A stretch of 30,789 nucleotides of DNA, taken from assembly GCA_046723355.1 (NCBI GenBank), contig JBKOUJ010000032.1:1-30789 (forward strand), written 5' to 3'. Positions 21,968 through 29,321 of the stretch are shown piece by piece. A program made the position numbers and the translations under genes. Numbering within the stretch: position 1 is the stretch's first letter; every line of letters begins with the position of its first letter. Below the pieces are notes generated by a model. It made no database searches. It was not told the origin of the DNA and saw only the letters and a list, made by a program, of their open reading frames with translations. This stretch comes from 13-2-20CM-68-14 sp046723355 (GTDB lineage Bacteria > Actinomycetota > Thermoleophilia > Gaiellales > Gaiellaceae).

Positions 21968-23794
21968 TTACTCGACCGTTACGGTTTTGGCCAGGTTCCG
22001 CGGCTGGTCGACGTTGAGCCCTCTCAGCCGCGCGATCCGGTAGGCGAGGAGCTGCAGCGGCACCACCGCCAGCACCGCCTGCAGGAAAGCCGGCGAGCGC
22101 GGCACGAAGATCACGTCGTCGGCGTGATGCTGGATGTCCTCGTTGCCGTCGGTGGCGATCGCGATCACATGGGCGCCGCGTGCCCGCACTTCTTGGATGT
22201 TCGAAACGACCTTCTCGTAGACGTGGGAGTTCGTCGCCACGCAGACGACCGGCGTCTCCTCGTCAAGGAGCGCGATCGGCCCGTGCTTCATCTCGCCGGC
22301 GGAGTACGCCTCGGTCGGGATGTACGAGATCTCCTTCAGTTTCAGGGCGCCCTCGAGCGCGACCGGCAGGCCGATGTGCCGACCGAGGTAGAGGAAGAAC
22401 GGCTTCTCGTAGTGGCGCTCGGCGATTTCCTCGATCGGATGATGTCCTTCGAGGAACGCGGTCATCTTGGTCGGCAGCGCGTACAGCTCGTCGAGGATCA
22501 GCTCGATCTCGTCCGGCGGGAGCGCCTTCCGCACCTCGGCGAGCTTGAGCGCGATGAGCGAGAGCAGCGCCACCTGTGCCGTAAAGGTCTTCGACGCGGC
22601 GACCCCGACCTCGAGCCCGCACCGCGTGAAGAGCGTGGAGTCGACCTCGCGCGTGATCTGCGAGCCCATCATGTTCGTGATCGCGAGCGTGCGAGCGTTC
22701 TTCTCGCGGGCGAGCCGCATCGCCGCGAGCGTGTCGGCCGTCTCGCCCGACTGGGAGATCCCGATCACAAGCGTGTCGCGCGAGAGGACCGGGTTGCGAT
22801 AGCGCCACTCGCTGGCGATGTCCGGCTCGACCGGAATCCTCGCCCACTCCTCGATGATGTAGCGGCCGACGACGCCCGAGTGATACGCCGTTCCGCAGGC
22901 GAGGATCACGATACGACGGAGGTTCCGGAGCTCCTCGTCGCTGAGGCCGAGGCTCTCGAGGACGAGGTGCCCGTGCCGCACACGGTCGCCGAGCGTCTCC
23001 TTGACCGCGTCCGGCTGCTCGTAGATCTCCTTGAGCATGAACGTCTCGTAGCCGGACTTCTCGGCCGCCTCGTCGTCCCAGTCGACCTCGACCGTCTCGC
23101 GCAGAATCTCGCCGCTCTCCACGTGGACGAAGCGTGCGCCCTCGGGGGAAATCGAAACGATCTCGCCGTCGTCGATCAGCTGGATCCTCCGCGTCTCGCC
23201 GAGGAAGGCGACCGCCGCGGATGCGAGGAACATCTCTCCGTCGCCGGCGCCGACGAGCAGCGGGCACTGCTGGCGGGCTCCGACAAGCTCGCCCGGATGG
23301 TCGTGGTGGATGACGACGAACGCGAAGTGCCCTTCGAGCTCCTTGTAGGCGGAGAGAACGGCATCGGCTAGATCTCCGCTGTAATGGCGCTCGACGAGGT
23401 GCGTCACCACCTCGGCGTCGGTCTCGGAGCGGAAGACGTGCCCCTGCGCTTCAAGGGCCTGCTTGAGCTCACGGAAGTTCTCGACGATGCCGTTCAGCAC
23501 GACCGCAAGCTTCTGCTCGTCGCAACCGACGAGTGGATGCGCGTTCTGCTCGGAGACCCGGCCGTGCGTTGCCCAGCGCGTGTGCCCGAGACCGGTCGTG
23601 GCGTGGGAGCCGTTGGAGCCGGCGGCCTTCTTCAGGGCTTGGAGATTGCCGACGGCGCGGACGTAGTCGAGGCCGTCCTGCTCGAGCAGCGCGAGCCCGG
23701 CGGAGTCGTAGCCTCGGTACTCGAGACGCTCGAGGCCGCCGAGGAGAAGACCTTTCGCCTCCCGCCGGCCGACGTATCCGATGATCCCGCACAT
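21968..23794 (-). CDS. glmS: Glutamine--fructose-6-phosphate aminotransferase
   Basis: 608 residues, the family norm. It makes glucosamine-6-phosphate for cell-wall precursors. The N-terminal Ntn-glutaminase domain begins MCGIIGYVGRREAKGLLLGG with the nucleophile Cys2, followed by HTRWATHG, NGIVEN and SETDAEVV. The C-terminal half has two SIS isomerase domains: ILACGTAYHSGVVGRY, VIGISQSGETADTLAAMRLA, TNMMGSQITREVDSTLFTRC, AASKTFTAQ and the end LNVDQPRNLAKTVTVE. The start has a Shine-Dalgarno-like purine run (GGGAGAAGG). It lies 116 nt after glmM with a terminator between, so it probably has its own promoter. There is no sign of the Firmicute glmS ribozyme. Confidence 0.97.
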   Translation of the reverse strand: MCGIIGYVGRREAKGLLLGGLERLEYRGYDSAGLALLEQDGLDYVRAVGNLQALKKAAGSNGSHATTGLGHTRWATHGRVSEQNAHPLVGCDEQKLAVVLNGIVENFRELKQALEAQGHVFRSETDAEVVTHLVERHYSGDLADAVLSAYKELEGHFAFVVIHHDHPGELVGARQQCPLLVGAGDGEMFLASAAVAFLGETRRIQLIDDGEIVSISPEGARFVHVESGEILRETVEVDWDDEAAEKSGYETFMLKEIYEQPDAVKETLGDRVRHGHLVLESLGLSDEELRNLRRIVILACGTAYHSGVVGRYIIEEWARIPVEPDIASEWRYRNPVLSRDTLVIGISQSGETADTLAAMRLAREKNARTLAITNMMGSQITREVDSTLFTRCGLEVGVAASKTFTAQVALLSLIALKLAEVRKALPPDEIELILDELYALPTKMTAFLEGHHPIEEIAERHYEKPFFLYLGRHIGLPVALEGALKLKEISYIPTEAYSAGEMKHGPIALLDEETPVVCVATNSHVYEKVVSNIQEVRARGAHVIAIATDGNEDIQHHADDVIFVPRSPAFLQAVLAVVPLQLLAYRIARLRGLNVDQPRNLAKTVTVE

Positions 23795-23829
23795 CCGACC
23801 TTCTCCCTTCGCTCTACCCGTCGGTGAAG

Positions 23830-23841
23830 CCTCGATCGAGG
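23830..23841. promoter_or_regulatory. 12-bp palindrome in the glmS leader
   Basis: CCTCGATCGAGG is a perfect palindrome located 36-47 nt before the glmS ATG. It could be an operator or a small hairpin in the leader; nothing else identifies it. Confidence 0.3.
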
Positions 23842-23860
23842 GAGTTACCCGAACGCCCCC

Positions 23861-23894
23861 TAAAAACGCACAAAGCCCGGCTGCTCCTCCGGGC
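23861..23894 (-). terminator. Intrinsic terminator between glmM and glmS
   Basis: On the minus strand GCCCGG pairs with CCGGGC across an 8-nt loop and is followed by TTTGTGCGTTTTTA. It lies about 17 nt past the glmM stop. It should end the rplM-rpsI-glmM transcript, or attenuate read-through into glmS. Confidence 0.75.
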
Positions 23895-23910
23895 GCCGCG
23901 TCGCGTCCGG

Positions 23911-25170
23911 TCAGCCGAGCTCTCGTGTTACGAGAGCGGAGATCCTAGCACAGAGCTCTTCCGCTTTTTGCGGATTTTCGGCCTCGGCGAGGACGCGCAC
24001 GACGGGCTCCGTTCCCGAAGGACGGACGAGGATCCGACCCGAGCCGTCGAGCTCGTCGTTGACGCGGTCGATCTCCGCGAAGAGGTCGTCGGAGAGCGCC
24101 TTTGTGCCAACTCGCACGTTTTCCTTCGCCTGGGGGTAGCGGGGCAGGATGGCCGCCGCCTCGGTCAGGGTGCGCCCCTCGATCGCCGCGCAGAGGAGGA
24201 GCGCCGCGGCGAGGCCGTCGCCGGTGACGTGGCCCTTCAGGTAGACGATGTGGCCGGACTGCTCGCCCCCCAGGACGCCTCCCTCGCGGCGAAGCGCCTC
24301 GAGCACGTAGCGGTCGCCCACGTCGGTCGTGATCACGCGGATGCCGCGCTCCTCGGCGAAGCGGTGGAAGCCGAGGTTCGTCATCTGCGTGACCGCGACG
24401 AGGTCTATCTTCAGGTGGTCGGCGAGGATCGCGATGATCTGGTCACCGTCGACAGGAGTCCCGTGCGCGTCGACCGCGAGCATCCGGTCGCCGTCGCCGT
24501 CGAAGGCCACGCCGAGGTCGAAGTCGCCCTGGAGAACCGTGCGTTGTAATAGCGAAAGGTCGGTCGCGCCCGAGCCGAGGTTGATGTTGGTGCCGTCGGG
24601 ATCGGAGGCGACGGCGGTCACGGTCGCGCCAAGCTGTTCGAAGGCCTCCGGCGCGATCGACGAGTAGGCGCCGTTCGCGCAATCGACCGCGATGCGGAGT
24701 CCGGTCAGGTCGCTGCCGAACCTTTCGACGATGTGCTCGAGGTAGGAGTCGGTCGCGACGCCGACGTGGTCGACCTTCCCGCCACCGGGACCAGGTGCGT
24801 CGAGGAGCGCCTCGATCTCCTCCTCGGCGGCGTCGCTCAGCTTGCGACCGTCGCGATCGAAGAACTTGAGCCCGTTGTATTCGGGCGGGTTGTGCGAGGC
24901 CGAGACCACGACGCCGAGGTCGAGCGCGAGCAGGGCAACCGCCGGAGTCGGAAGCACGCCGGCCAGCACCGCGTTTCCGCCGGCCTCGACGACGCCCCGG
25001 GCAAAGGCCTCCTCGAGCTCAGGTCCCGAGCCGCGCGTGTCGCGGCCGACGAAGACACGGCCCCCCTTCGACCAGAGCGTCGCGGCCTTGCCGAGGCGTT
25101 CGACGAGCTCCGAGGCCAGGTCCTTGCCGACGATGCCTCGAACACCATCGGTGCCGAAGTAGCGGCGCAT
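23911..25170 (-). CDS. glmM: Phosphoglucosamine mutase
   Basis: 419 residues. It converts glucosamine-6-phosphate to glucosamine-1-phosphate, the step after GlmS. It starts MRRYFGTDGVRGIVGKDLAS, diagnostic of GlmM. The phosphoserine loop is VVVSASHNPPEYNG, the Mg loop is AFDGDGDRML, the sugar-binding loop is LGGEQSGHIV and the phosphate-binding loop is VRPSGTEPVVRV. It is about 25 residues shorter than E. coli GlmM, with no motif missing. The ATG at 25170 is 12 nt after the rpsI stop. A TAGCGT hexamer overlapping that stop lies 9 nt before the ATG and could give a second, leaderless transcript. Confidence 0.97.
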   Translation of the reverse strand: MRRYFGTDGVRGIVGKDLASELVERLGKAATLWSKGGRVFVGRDTRGSGPELEEAFARGVVEAGGNAVLAGVLPTPAVALLALDLGVVVSASHNPPEYNGLKFFDRDGRKLSDAAEEEIEALLDAPGPGGGKVDHVGVATDSYLEHIVERFGSDLTGLRIAVDCANGAYSSIAPEAFEQLGATVTAVASDPDGTNINLGSGATDLSLLQRTVLQGDFDLGVAFDGDGDRMLAVDAHGTPVDGDQIIAILADHLKIDLVAVTQMTNLGFHRFAEERGIRVITTDVGDRYVLEALRREGGVLGGEQSGHIVYLKGHVTGDGLAAALLLCAAIEGRTLTEAAAILPRYPQAKENVRVGTKALSDDLFAEIDRVNDELDGSGRILVRPSGTEPVVRVLAEAENPQKAEELCARISALVTRELG

Positions 25171-25179
25171 GGCCGGCGG

Positions 25180-25185
25180 ACGCTA
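25180..25185 (-). promoter_or_regulatory. -10-like hexamer before glmM
   Basis: TAGCGT (minus strand) overlaps the rpsI TAG stop codon and ends 9 nt before the glmM ATG. The gene is also in operon with rpsI, so this would be an internal promoter. Confidence 0.25.
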
Positions 25186-25584
25186 GCGCTTGCTGAACTG
25201 GGGCGCTTTGCGAGCCTTGTGCAGGCCCGCCTTCTTGCGTTCGACGATGCGGGCGTCGCGCGTCAGGAAGCCGGCCCGCTTGAGGGGCTCGCGGAGGTTT
25301 GGATCGGCCTCGACGAGCGCCCGCGCGATCCCGTGCCGGACCGCTCCCGCCTGGCCGCTCGGGCCGCCGCCGTGGACGCGAACGCGGACGTCGAACGTGC
25401 CTTCGACCCCGGCCACTTTCAACGGCGACATCGCCAGCTCGCGATGCGTGAGGCGCGGAAAGTACTGCTCGACCGTCCGGCCGTTGAACCAGGTGGCGCC
25501 GTCGCCGGGACGCAGGATCACGCGCGCGACCGAGGTCTTGCGCTTGCCGGTTCCCTGGTACTGAGCGGCTTCAGCGGTCGCCAT
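25183..25584 (-). CDS. rpsI: 30S ribosomal protein S9
   Basis: 133 residues. S9 contributes its C-terminal lysine/arginine tail to the decoding region of the 30S subunit. Visible: YQGTGKRKTSVARVILRPGD at the N-terminus, NGRTVEQYFPR, RVRVHGGGPSGQAGAVRHGI, and the canonical end KKAGLHKARKAPQFSKR. The ATG at 25584 shares its A with the rplM stop (TGATG) and has a perfect Shine-Dalgarno, GGAGGTG, inside the end of rplM. A GTG one codon earlier is less likely. Operon order rplM-rpsI is universal. Confidence 0.97.
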   Translation of the reverse strand: MATAEAAQYQGTGKRKTSVARVILRPGDGATWFNGRTVEQYFPRLTHRELAMSPLKVAGVEGTFDVRVRVHGGGPSGQAGAVRHGIARALVEADPNLREPLKRAGFLTRDARIVERKKAGLHKARKAPQFSKR

Positions 25585-26018
25585 CACTTCACCTCCAACG
25601 GCTGGGGTGCCTGGGCCTCGTGCGGATGCTCCGGCCCCGCGTAAACCTTCAGCTTCGTCAGCTGCTGTCTGGCGAGACGGTTGCGCGGGAGCATGCCCTT
25701 GACCGCCTTACGGATCACTTCGGTCGGCCGGCGCTCGAGCTCGTCGCGAAGAGGGCGGCTGCGGAGGCCGCCTGGATAGCCGGAGTGGCGGTGGTAGAGC
25801 TTGTCGTCGAGCTTGGTGCCCGTCACGGCGATCTTCGCGGCATTAACGACAACCACGAAGTCGCCGGTGTCGACGTGCGGCGTGTACTGCGGCTTGCGCT
25901 TGCCACGCAGTGTGTCGGCGATCTGGGTCGCCAAGCGGCCGAGCGTCTGGCCCTCAGCGTCAACCAGGTACCAGCGGCGCTCGATCTCGCCGGGCTTTGC
26001 GTTCCAGGTCTTTTGCAT
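25584..26018 (-). CDS. rplM: 50S ribosomal protein L13
   Basis: 144 residues. An early-assembling protein of the large subunit. It starts MQKTWNAKPGEIERRWYLVD and continues TLGRLATQIADTLRGKRKPQ, VVVVNAAKIAVTGTKLDDKL, YHRHSGYPGGLR and VKGMLPRNRLARQQLTKLKV, all L13 hallmarks. The ATG at 26018 matches the usual N-terminus; a GTG at 26036 would add six residues. The reading frame of the upstream UDG-like gene runs 59 nt into it. A TACGAT hexamer on the minus strand (26057-26052) may be the -10 of an operon promoter with a short leader. Confidence 0.97.
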   Translation of the reverse strand: MQKTWNAKPGEIERRWYLVDAEGQTLGRLATQIADTLRGKRKPQYTPHVDTGDFVVVVNAAKIAVTGTKLDDKLYHRHSGYPGGLRSRPLRDELERRPTEVIRKAVKGMLPRNRLARQQLTKLKVYAGPEHPHEAQAPQPLEVK

Positions 26019-26556
26019 GGAAACGGCGGACTGCACGTCCGCCGGCCGCGAATCGTAGCAATCCGGCGCGGAATTCCCCGGCCCCGCCGTGGCTGGGGTG
26101 CCGGACGTACGGAGCGCCTGTGGCCGTGGCGGCCACCCGGCCGATCGCGAGCACGCGGCGTCCTTCGGCGAGGCCCTGGACGAACCGAATGCCGGCCTCG
26201 ACCTCGGCGCGGGTCGGCCGGCGGTTCGACGTCTCGGTGCCGGGGTGCGTGGGGACGGCGTTCCAGCAGAGCGTCTCGGTCTCGAGGCCGAGCTCGGCGA
26301 GGACGGCGCGCACGATCGTCGCCGTCGCCTCGGCCGGGCCAGCGCCCGTCAGCTGGCGCTCCGACGTGAACGGGACGCCGCTGACCCGCGCGCCGCGGTA
26401 GCCGGGCGCCTCACCGACCAGGAGGAGCGCGGCGGCCTCGCGGGCGTCGAGATAAGCCGCGAGGCGCCGCCTCAGCAGCGCGGCGCGCGGGCCTTCCCGG
26501 TAGAAGTTGAACGTGGCGCCGATCTCGGCTGCGGCCAGTTCCTCGACGAACCTCAC
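25960..26556 (-). CDS. Uracil-DNA glycosylase superfamily protein
   Basis: 198 residues from a GTG at 26556. The motifs of the UDG fold are present: ALLLVGEAPGYRGARVSGVP (the GEAPG motif), PFTSERQLTG, CWNAVPTHPGTETSNRRPTR and, near the end, RHPSHGG, the catalytic HPSxG-type loop. The set is closest to family 4/5-like enzymes, but the four cysteines of an Fe-S cluster are absent (only one Cys is seen), so a non-cluster relative is more likely. It would excise uracil or related bases from DNA. After RHPSHGG the frame runs about 40 more residues, of which the last 20 overlap rplM; this tail is basic and looks unlike the family, so a lost stop is possible. The start overlaps the divergent phospholipase-like gene. 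Confidence 0.8.
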   Translation of the reverse strand: MRFVEELAAAEIGATFNFYREGPRAALLRRRLAAYLDAREAAALLLVGEAPGYRGARVSGVPFTSERQLTGAGPAEATATIVRAVLAELGLETETLCWNAVPTHPGTETSNRRPTRAEVEAGIRFVQGLAEGRRVLAIGRVAATATGAPYVRHPSHGGAGEFRAGLLRFAAGGRAVRRFHAKDLERKARRDRAPLVPG

Positions 26557-27589
26557 CGTTCGGACTCTGACGGACGGCGGCCAGCAGCCGCTCGAGATCG
26601 CCCACGCGATCGCGGACTGGCTCGCCGACGCGCGCGAGTCGCTCGACCTGGCGCAGTACGACTTCCACCTGCTGCCGGAGACGGCGGCGGTGGTCGGAGG
26701 CGCGATCCGAGCGGCGTCGGCGCGCGGAGTCGCGCTGCGGATCCTCTACAACATCGACCATCGAAATCCGATCCCCGTTCCGCCGCCGCCGGAGCCGGAC
26801 GTGGAGCTGATCGGATCGCTGGGTGTCCCGGCCAAGGGAATCGCTGGGGTGCCCGATCTGATGCACCACAAGTACGTCGTCCGCGACGGTGCGGAGGTCT
26901 GGACGGGCTCCACCAACTGGACGGACGACTCCTGGTCGCGGCAGGAGAACGTCATCGCCGTCGTCGAGTCCGAGGAGCTGGCGGCCCTGTTCCGACGGGA
27001 TTTCGACGAGCTCTGGGAGAAGGGGCTCGTTGAGGAGAGCGGGTTCGTTCCGCCCGCACGCGTCCACGTCGAGGGGGTGCTGGTTCGCCCCTGGTTCACG
27101 CCGGGCTACGGCGGGGATCTCTCACACCGGATCGCCCGCGTCATCGCACGGGCGCGGCGGCGCGTGCGGATCTGCTCACCGGTGATCTCGTCGTCCTCGG
27201 TGCTCGGGACGCTCGCTCAAGTCGTCTCGGATGGGAAGGTCGACATCGCGGGTTGCGTCGACGCGACGCAGGTCGCGGAGGTGGTCTCGCAGTGGCGCGA
27301 GAACGGCAACGTCGCGTGGAAGCTGCCGCTGCTGCAACAGGTGCTGAGCGGCGCCTTCACGGGCAAGCGGTCGACGCCTTACGGCGACGGCACCGTCCAC
27401 GACTTCATGCACGCGAAGATCGTCGTAGCCGACGACGTCGTCTTCACGGGCTCGTTCAACCTCTCGCGCTCGGGCGAGCAGAACGCCGAGAACGTGCTGG
27501 AGATCCATGACCCGGCGCTGGCCGAGCACCTCGGCGCGTACGTGGACGAGGTGCGTCGCCGCTACCCGCCGGTTCAGCTCCCGGCCTGA
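26513..27589 (+). CDS. Phospholipase D-like protein with two HKD motifs
   Basis: 358 residues from a GTG at 26513 (a TTG two codons earlier is possible). Two HxKx4D motifs form the paired active site of the PLD superfamily: H118-x-K120-x4-D125 in MHHKYVVRDGAEVWTGSTNW, and H300-x-K302-x4-D307 in MHAKIVVADDVVFTGSFNLS. The usual GS(F/T)N follow-up is seen in both. The first half includes LDLAQYDFHLLPETA, the second VRICSPVISSSSVLGTL. No signal peptide or membrane helix is visible, so it is probably cytosolic. Members of this group act as phosphodiesterases, nucleases or cardiolipin-synthase-like transferases; the substrate here is not evident. A strong intrinsic terminator follows its stop. Confidence 0.88.
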   Translation: MAPISAAASSSTNLTVRTLTDGGQQPLEIAHAIADWLADARESLDLAQYDFHLLPETAAVVGGAIRAASARGVALRILYNIDHRNPIPVPPPPEPDVELIGSLGVPAKGIAGVPDLMHHKYVVRDGAEVWTGSTNWTDDSWSRQENVIAVVESEELAALFRRDFDELWEKGLVEESGFVPPARVHVEGVLVRPWFTPGYGGDLSHRIARVIARARRRVRICSPVISSSSVLGTLAQVVSDGKVDIAGCVDATQVAEVVSQWRENGNVAWKLPLLQQVLSGAFTGKRSTPYGDGTVHDFMHAKIVVADDVVFTGSFNLSRSGEQNAENVLEIHDPALAEHLGAYVDEVRRRYPPVQLPA

Positions 27590-27602
27590 GTTTGCCCTTC
27601 CG

Positions 27603-27647
27603 GACGGTTCTCTGACCCCGCGGGTCGGCGAACCGTCACGGTTTTGT
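27603..27647 (+). terminator. Intrinsic terminator of the PLD-like gene
   Basis: GACGGTTC (27603-27610) pairs with GAACCGTC (27630-27637). An inner stem GACCC/GGGTC caps it with a 3-nt loop. GGTTTTGTTG follows. It is 13 nt after the stop codon. Confidence 0.75.
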
Positions 27648-27679
27648 TGCAGTTGCCATGTCCGCTTGCGGCAGTTCGA

Positions 27680-27692
27680 GTGGACAGTCCAC
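27680..27692. repeat. 13-bp palindrome
   Basis: GTGGAC-A-GTCCAC is a perfect odd palindrome in the 155-bp gap between the PLD-like gene and guaA. Its role is unknown. Confidence 0.3.
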
Positions 27693-27710
27693 CGCGGAGT
27701 GCGCAACGGC

Positions 27711-27741
27711 CGCGGGCCGAGGCGACCACGAGCCGCCCGCG
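27711..27741 (-). terminator. Possible hairpin after guaA
   Basis: CGCGGGC and GCCCGCG form a 7-bp stem with a 17-nt loop directly after the guaA stop at 27745. There is no U-tract, so the terminator role is tentative. Confidence 0.35.
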
Positions 27742-27744
27742 AAG

Positions 27745-29319
27745 TTACTCCCACTCGATCGTCGAAGGCGGCTTCGACGAAAGATCCAGAGCAACACGGT
27801 TGACGGCCGGGATCTCGTTGACGATCCGGCTCGAGATCGTCTCGAGCAGCTCGTAGGGCAGCCTCGCCCAGTCCGCCGTCATCGCGTCCTCCGAGGTGAC
27901 GGCCCGGATCACGATCGGGTACGCGTACGTCCGCTCGTCGCCCTGCACTCCGACCGAGCGGATCGCCGGCAGCACCGCGAAGCACTGCCACAGTTCGCGG
28001 TAGAGCCCGGCGCGTCTGATCTCCTCGAGCAGGATCGAGTCGGCCTCGCGCAGGATCTCGAGCCGCTCGCGTGTGACCTCGCCAATGATCCGAATCGCCA
28101 GGCCCGGCCCCGGGAACGGGTGCCGCCAGACCATCCGCTCGGGCAGGCCGAGCTCCGCGCCGACCCGCCGCACCTCGTCCTTGAACAGCAGTCGCAGCGG
28201 CTCGACGAGCTCCATCTCCATGTCGGGCGGCAGACCGCCGACGTTGTGGTGCGACTTGATCTTCGCAGCGACTCCCTCGGTGCCGCCCGACTCGATGACG
28301 TCCGAGTAGAGCGTGCCTTGCACGAGGTAGCGCAGGGCTCCCAGCTTCTGCGCCTCCGCCTCGAAGACGCGGATGAACTCCTCGCCGATGCGCGCCCGCT
28401 TCTCCTCGGGATCGTCAACGCCCTCGAGCCGCGCGAGGAACCGCTCGGCCGCGTCGACGTGGACGAGCGGCACGTGGAAGTGCCCGCGGAACGTCTCGAC
28501 CACTTGCGCAGCCTCGTCCTTGCGTAGCAGCCCGTGGTCGACGAAGACGCAGGTGAGCTGGTCGCCGACCGCCTTGTGGACGAGCAGCGCCGCAACGGCC
28601 GAGTCAACGCCGCCGCTGAGCGCGCACAGGACGCGCTCCGACCCAACCTGGGCGCCGATCCGCTCGACCTGCTCCTCGATCACAGCCGCCGCCGTCCAGG
28701 TCGCGGGCGCGTCGGCGACCGCGTAGAGGAAGTTCTTCAGCACCTCTGTCCCCGACGGCGTGTGCACCACCTCCGGGTGGAACTGGAGGCCGTAGAGCCC
28801 ACGGTCGGGATCCTCGAACGCAGCGATCGGCGTCGTCTCCGAGCCCGCCACAACGCGCGCGCCGGTGGGCGGGGCCGTCACCGAGTCGCGGTGGGACATC
28901 CAGGTCGTCTGCTCCTCGGCCAGGCCGGCGAAGAGGGCGCCCTCGTGGACTCGAACCTCCGTCTTCCCGAACTCCGAGATGCCCGTCCGCTCGACTGTGC
29001 CGCCTAGGTCCTGCGCCATCAACTGCATGCCGTAGCAGATGCCGAGCGTCGGCACGCCCAGCCGGTAGAGGCCCGGGTCGACGCGCGGCGCGCCGTCCGC
29101 GTACACGGACGCGGGCCCGCCGCTGAGCACCACCGCGAGTGGGTTCCGCGCCCGCAGCTCGTCGGCAGAGACGCTGTGGCCGATGAGCTCGGAATAGACC
29201 CGGCACTCGCGGACGCGGCGCGCGATCAGCTGCGAATACTGGCCGCCGAGGTCGACGACCAGCACAGGCCGTTCCTCCCCCGTCGGCTCGGGGGTTGGCA
29301 GGCGGACGACTTCGCCCAT
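27745..29319 (-). CDS. guaA: GMP synthase (glutamine-hydrolysing)
   Basis: 524 residues, the full family length. It aminates XMP to GMP. The N-terminal class I amidotransferase domain has VDLGGQYSQLIARRVRE, VVLSGGPASVY, LGICYGMQLMAQDLGG (nucleophile Cys) and QFHPEVVHTPSG (catalytic His/Glu). The ATP pyrophosphatase domain has CALSGGVDSAVAALL, the P-loop, then CVFVDHGLLRKDEA. The C-terminal dimerisation domain includes HHNVGGLPPDM, WRHPFPGPGLAIRI and the terminal PPSTIEWE. The ATG at 29319 is 2 nt after the guaB stop, so the two enzymes are made from one mRNA. Confidence 0.98.
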   Translation of the reverse strand: MGEVVRLPTPEPTGEERPVLVVDLGGQYSQLIARRVRECRVYSELIGHSVSADELRARNPLAVVLSGGPASVYADGAPRVDPGLYRLGVPTLGICYGMQLMAQDLGGTVERTGISEFGKTEVRVHEGALFAGLAEEQTTWMSHRDSVTAPPTGARVVAGSETTPIAAFEDPDRGLYGLQFHPEVVHTPSGTEVLKNFLYAVADAPATWTAAAVIEEQVERIGAQVGSERVLCALSGGVDSAVAALLVHKAVGDQLTCVFVDHGLLRKDEAAQVVETFRGHFHVPLVHVDAAERFLARLEGVDDPEEKRARIGEEFIRVFEAEAQKLGALRYLVQGTLYSDVIESGGTEGVAAKIKSHHNVGGLPPDMEMELVEPLRLLFKDEVRRVGAELGLPERMVWRHPFPGPGLAIRIIGEVTRERLEILREADSILLEEIRRAGLYRELWQCFAVLPAIRSVGVQGDERTYAYPIVIRAVTSEDAMTADWARLPYELLETISSRIVNEIPAVNRVALDLSSKPPSTIEWE

Positions 29320-29321
29320 GT

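Noticed and set aside
23795..23910. glmS ribozyme
   Set aside because: None of the conserved core is apparent, and the ribozyme is essentially a Firmicute feature.
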